The position numbers and the translations under genes are program-made. 52,958 bases of DNA, taken from the NCBI GenBank assembly GCA_020349245.1, contig CP070764.1, positions 1,025,759 through 1,078,716 on the forward strand, written 5' to 3'. Below the pieces are notes generated by a model, which did no database searches, was not told the DNA's origin, and saw only the letters and a list, made by a program, of their open reading frames with translations. Shown in pieces: positions 52,114 to 52,958 of the stretch; the first letter of the stretch is position 1; each line of letters opens with the position of its first letter. The DNA comes from Chloroflexota bacterium (GTDB lineage: Bacteria; Chloroflexota; Anaerolineae; Anaerolineales; UBA4823).

Positions 52114-52958
52114 TCAAGTTGCTACCATCTCAATTTTTGGAATCTTTGTAGGTAGCCAAAATCCTGTGGAGAGGGCTTCAATTTGGGCCATAAACTGGTC
52201 GAAAGTAAAATGGTGAACGTTGATTGTTCCAGACGGACAGGCAGCGGCGCATGAACCGCAACCCCTGCACAGCACAGGATTTACAGTCATGATGTTATGT
52301 ACCAGGTGTAAGGTTAAAGCCCCATAGGGGCAAACTGCTGCGCATTGTCCACAACCCGCGCACAGATCTCGATCAATAGTGGCGGTAGCTGCCTCAACCT
52401 GAACTTGACCATTTATCAAGAGGATCAATGCGGATGATGCAGCAGCTCTCGCGTGCGTTAAACTTTCTGCAATATCCTTCGGTCCCTGGCAACAACCCGC
52501 CAGGAACACACCGGCAGTGGCAGTCTCAACAGGCCGTAACTTGGGGTGTGCCTCCATGAAGAAGTTATCTTCAGACCTAGAAAGTTTCAAAAGCTGGGCG
52601 ATCCTTTTGGCTTCTGGGTGGGGTAGCATGCCAACTGCCAATACGACCTGGTCAGCTTCTACCTCGACAAGTTTATTGAGCAGGGTATCTTCAGCTCTTA
52701 CTACCACACGACCATTCCGGCGAATGATCTCTGAGGGATTTCCCCTGCGATAGATAATCCCCTCTGATCTCACCAGGTCATAGAATTCCTCAAAGCCCTT
52801 GCCAAACGCCCGCACGTCCATGTAAAACACGTTTACCTGTGCCTGCGGGAACCGGTCATGGATCAGGTGGGCTTGCTTGGCTGTTACCATGCAACATACC
52901 CGGGAACAATAGCTATTCCCGGTCGTTCGATCGCGCGATCCAACACACTGGATAAAAA
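52114..52958 (-). CDS. hdrA: HdrA-like flavin/iron-sulfur subunit (partial, N-terminus off window)
   Basis: The frame is open to the window end, so the protein is cut at its N-terminus; about 281 residues are visible. The first visible residues read 'FIQCVGSRD', then 'YCSRVCCMVTAKQAH', hallmarks of HdrA next to its FAD site. Further on come 'GMLPHPEAKRIAQLL', 'AGCCQGPKDIAESLTHARAAA' (split) and two [4Fe-4S] motifs, 'CAGCGQCAAVCPYGAL' and 'CRGCGSCAAACPSGTI'. HdrA is the flavin-based bifurcating core of heterodisulfide reductases. It is the first visible gene of the redox operon. An ATG at 52890 exists, but the open frame and motifs upstream show it is internal. Confidence 0.88.
   Translation of the reverse strand, partial: FIQCVGSRDRTTGNSYCSRVCCMVTAKQAHLIHDRFPQAQVNVFYMDVRAFGKGFEEFYDLVRSEGIIYRRGNPSEIIRRNGRVVVRAEDTLLNKLVEVEADQVVLAVGMLPHPEAKRIAQLLKLSRSEDNFFMEAHPKLRPVETATAGVFLAGCCQGPKDIAESLTHARAAASSALILLINGQVQVEAATATIDRDLCAGCGQCAAVCPYGALTLHLVHNIMTVNPVLCRGCGSCAAACPSGTINVHHFTFDQFMAQIEALSTGFWLPTKIPKIEMVAT

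Overview
The window reads as chromosomal DNA of an anaerobic member of the Chloroflexota (Anaerolineae-like). This is an inference from gene content and no phylogenetic marker gene is present. Supporting signs are a tungsten-type aldehyde:ferredoxin oxidoreductase, a V/A-type ATPase in the Thermus-like gene order, HdrA- and fumarate-reductase-type redox proteins, a SARP-STAND-WD40 regulator, SH3b lipoproteins, and dispersed short inverted repeats. I saw no rRNA, tRNA, CRISPR array, transposase or phage gene.

Layout. 1-4.3 kb: an SH3b lipoprotein gene (minus), a 118-bp inverted-repeat element, a UroD/MtaA-like zinc methyltransferase (minus), and a long gene-free stretch. 4.3-9.6 kb: an aldehyde:ferredoxin oxidoreductase with a palindrome around its -10 box, a Tat-exported papain-fold-like protein (minus), and a CstA/BtsT-type carbon-starvation transporter behind a roughly 300-nt leader with a promoter and an internal terminator. 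10.1-14.0 kb: a compact plus-strand cluster of a thioredoxin-like protein, two paralogous small proteins, two paralogous ArsA/Get3-like ATPases and a membrane-TPR protein. 14-21 kb: a hypothetical membrane protein, DUF1326 protein, crotonyl-CoA carboxylase/reductase-like enzyme, DUF2182 membrane protein, and exported or lipid-anchored proteins. 21.2-25.6 kb: a 1449-residue BTAD-STAND-WD40 regulator.

26.3-37.2 kb is a phosphate module. A PhoR/PhoB-like two-component pair is followed by a terminator and three Pho-box-like repeats. Then comes a nine-gene operon: a small protein, a MshEN/Usp-like protein, pstSCAB, a sulfate-type binding protein, a Na/Pi-cotransporter-like permease and a tandem Usp protein.

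37.4-45.8 kb (minus) is the complete V/A-ATPase operon G-I-K-E-C-F-A-B-D, whose c subunit carries a putative Na+-ligand set. 46-53 kb (minus) is a redox cluster: HdrA (cut by the window end), two FrhB-like proteins with C-terminal ferredoxin domains, an HdrC-like protein, a FrdB/TfrB-like iron-sulfur subunit, an acyl-CoA dehydrogenase and a FrdA/TfrA-like flavoprotein.

The two best candidates for undescribed systems are the duplicated ArsA/Get3-like cluster, where one ATPase has Asn in place of the catalytic Asp, and the HdrA-FrhB-FrdAB-acyl-CoA dehydrogenase cluster. Together with the ATPase the latter suggests soluble flavin-based electron transfer feeding an ion-motive economy. That link is inferred from context only.
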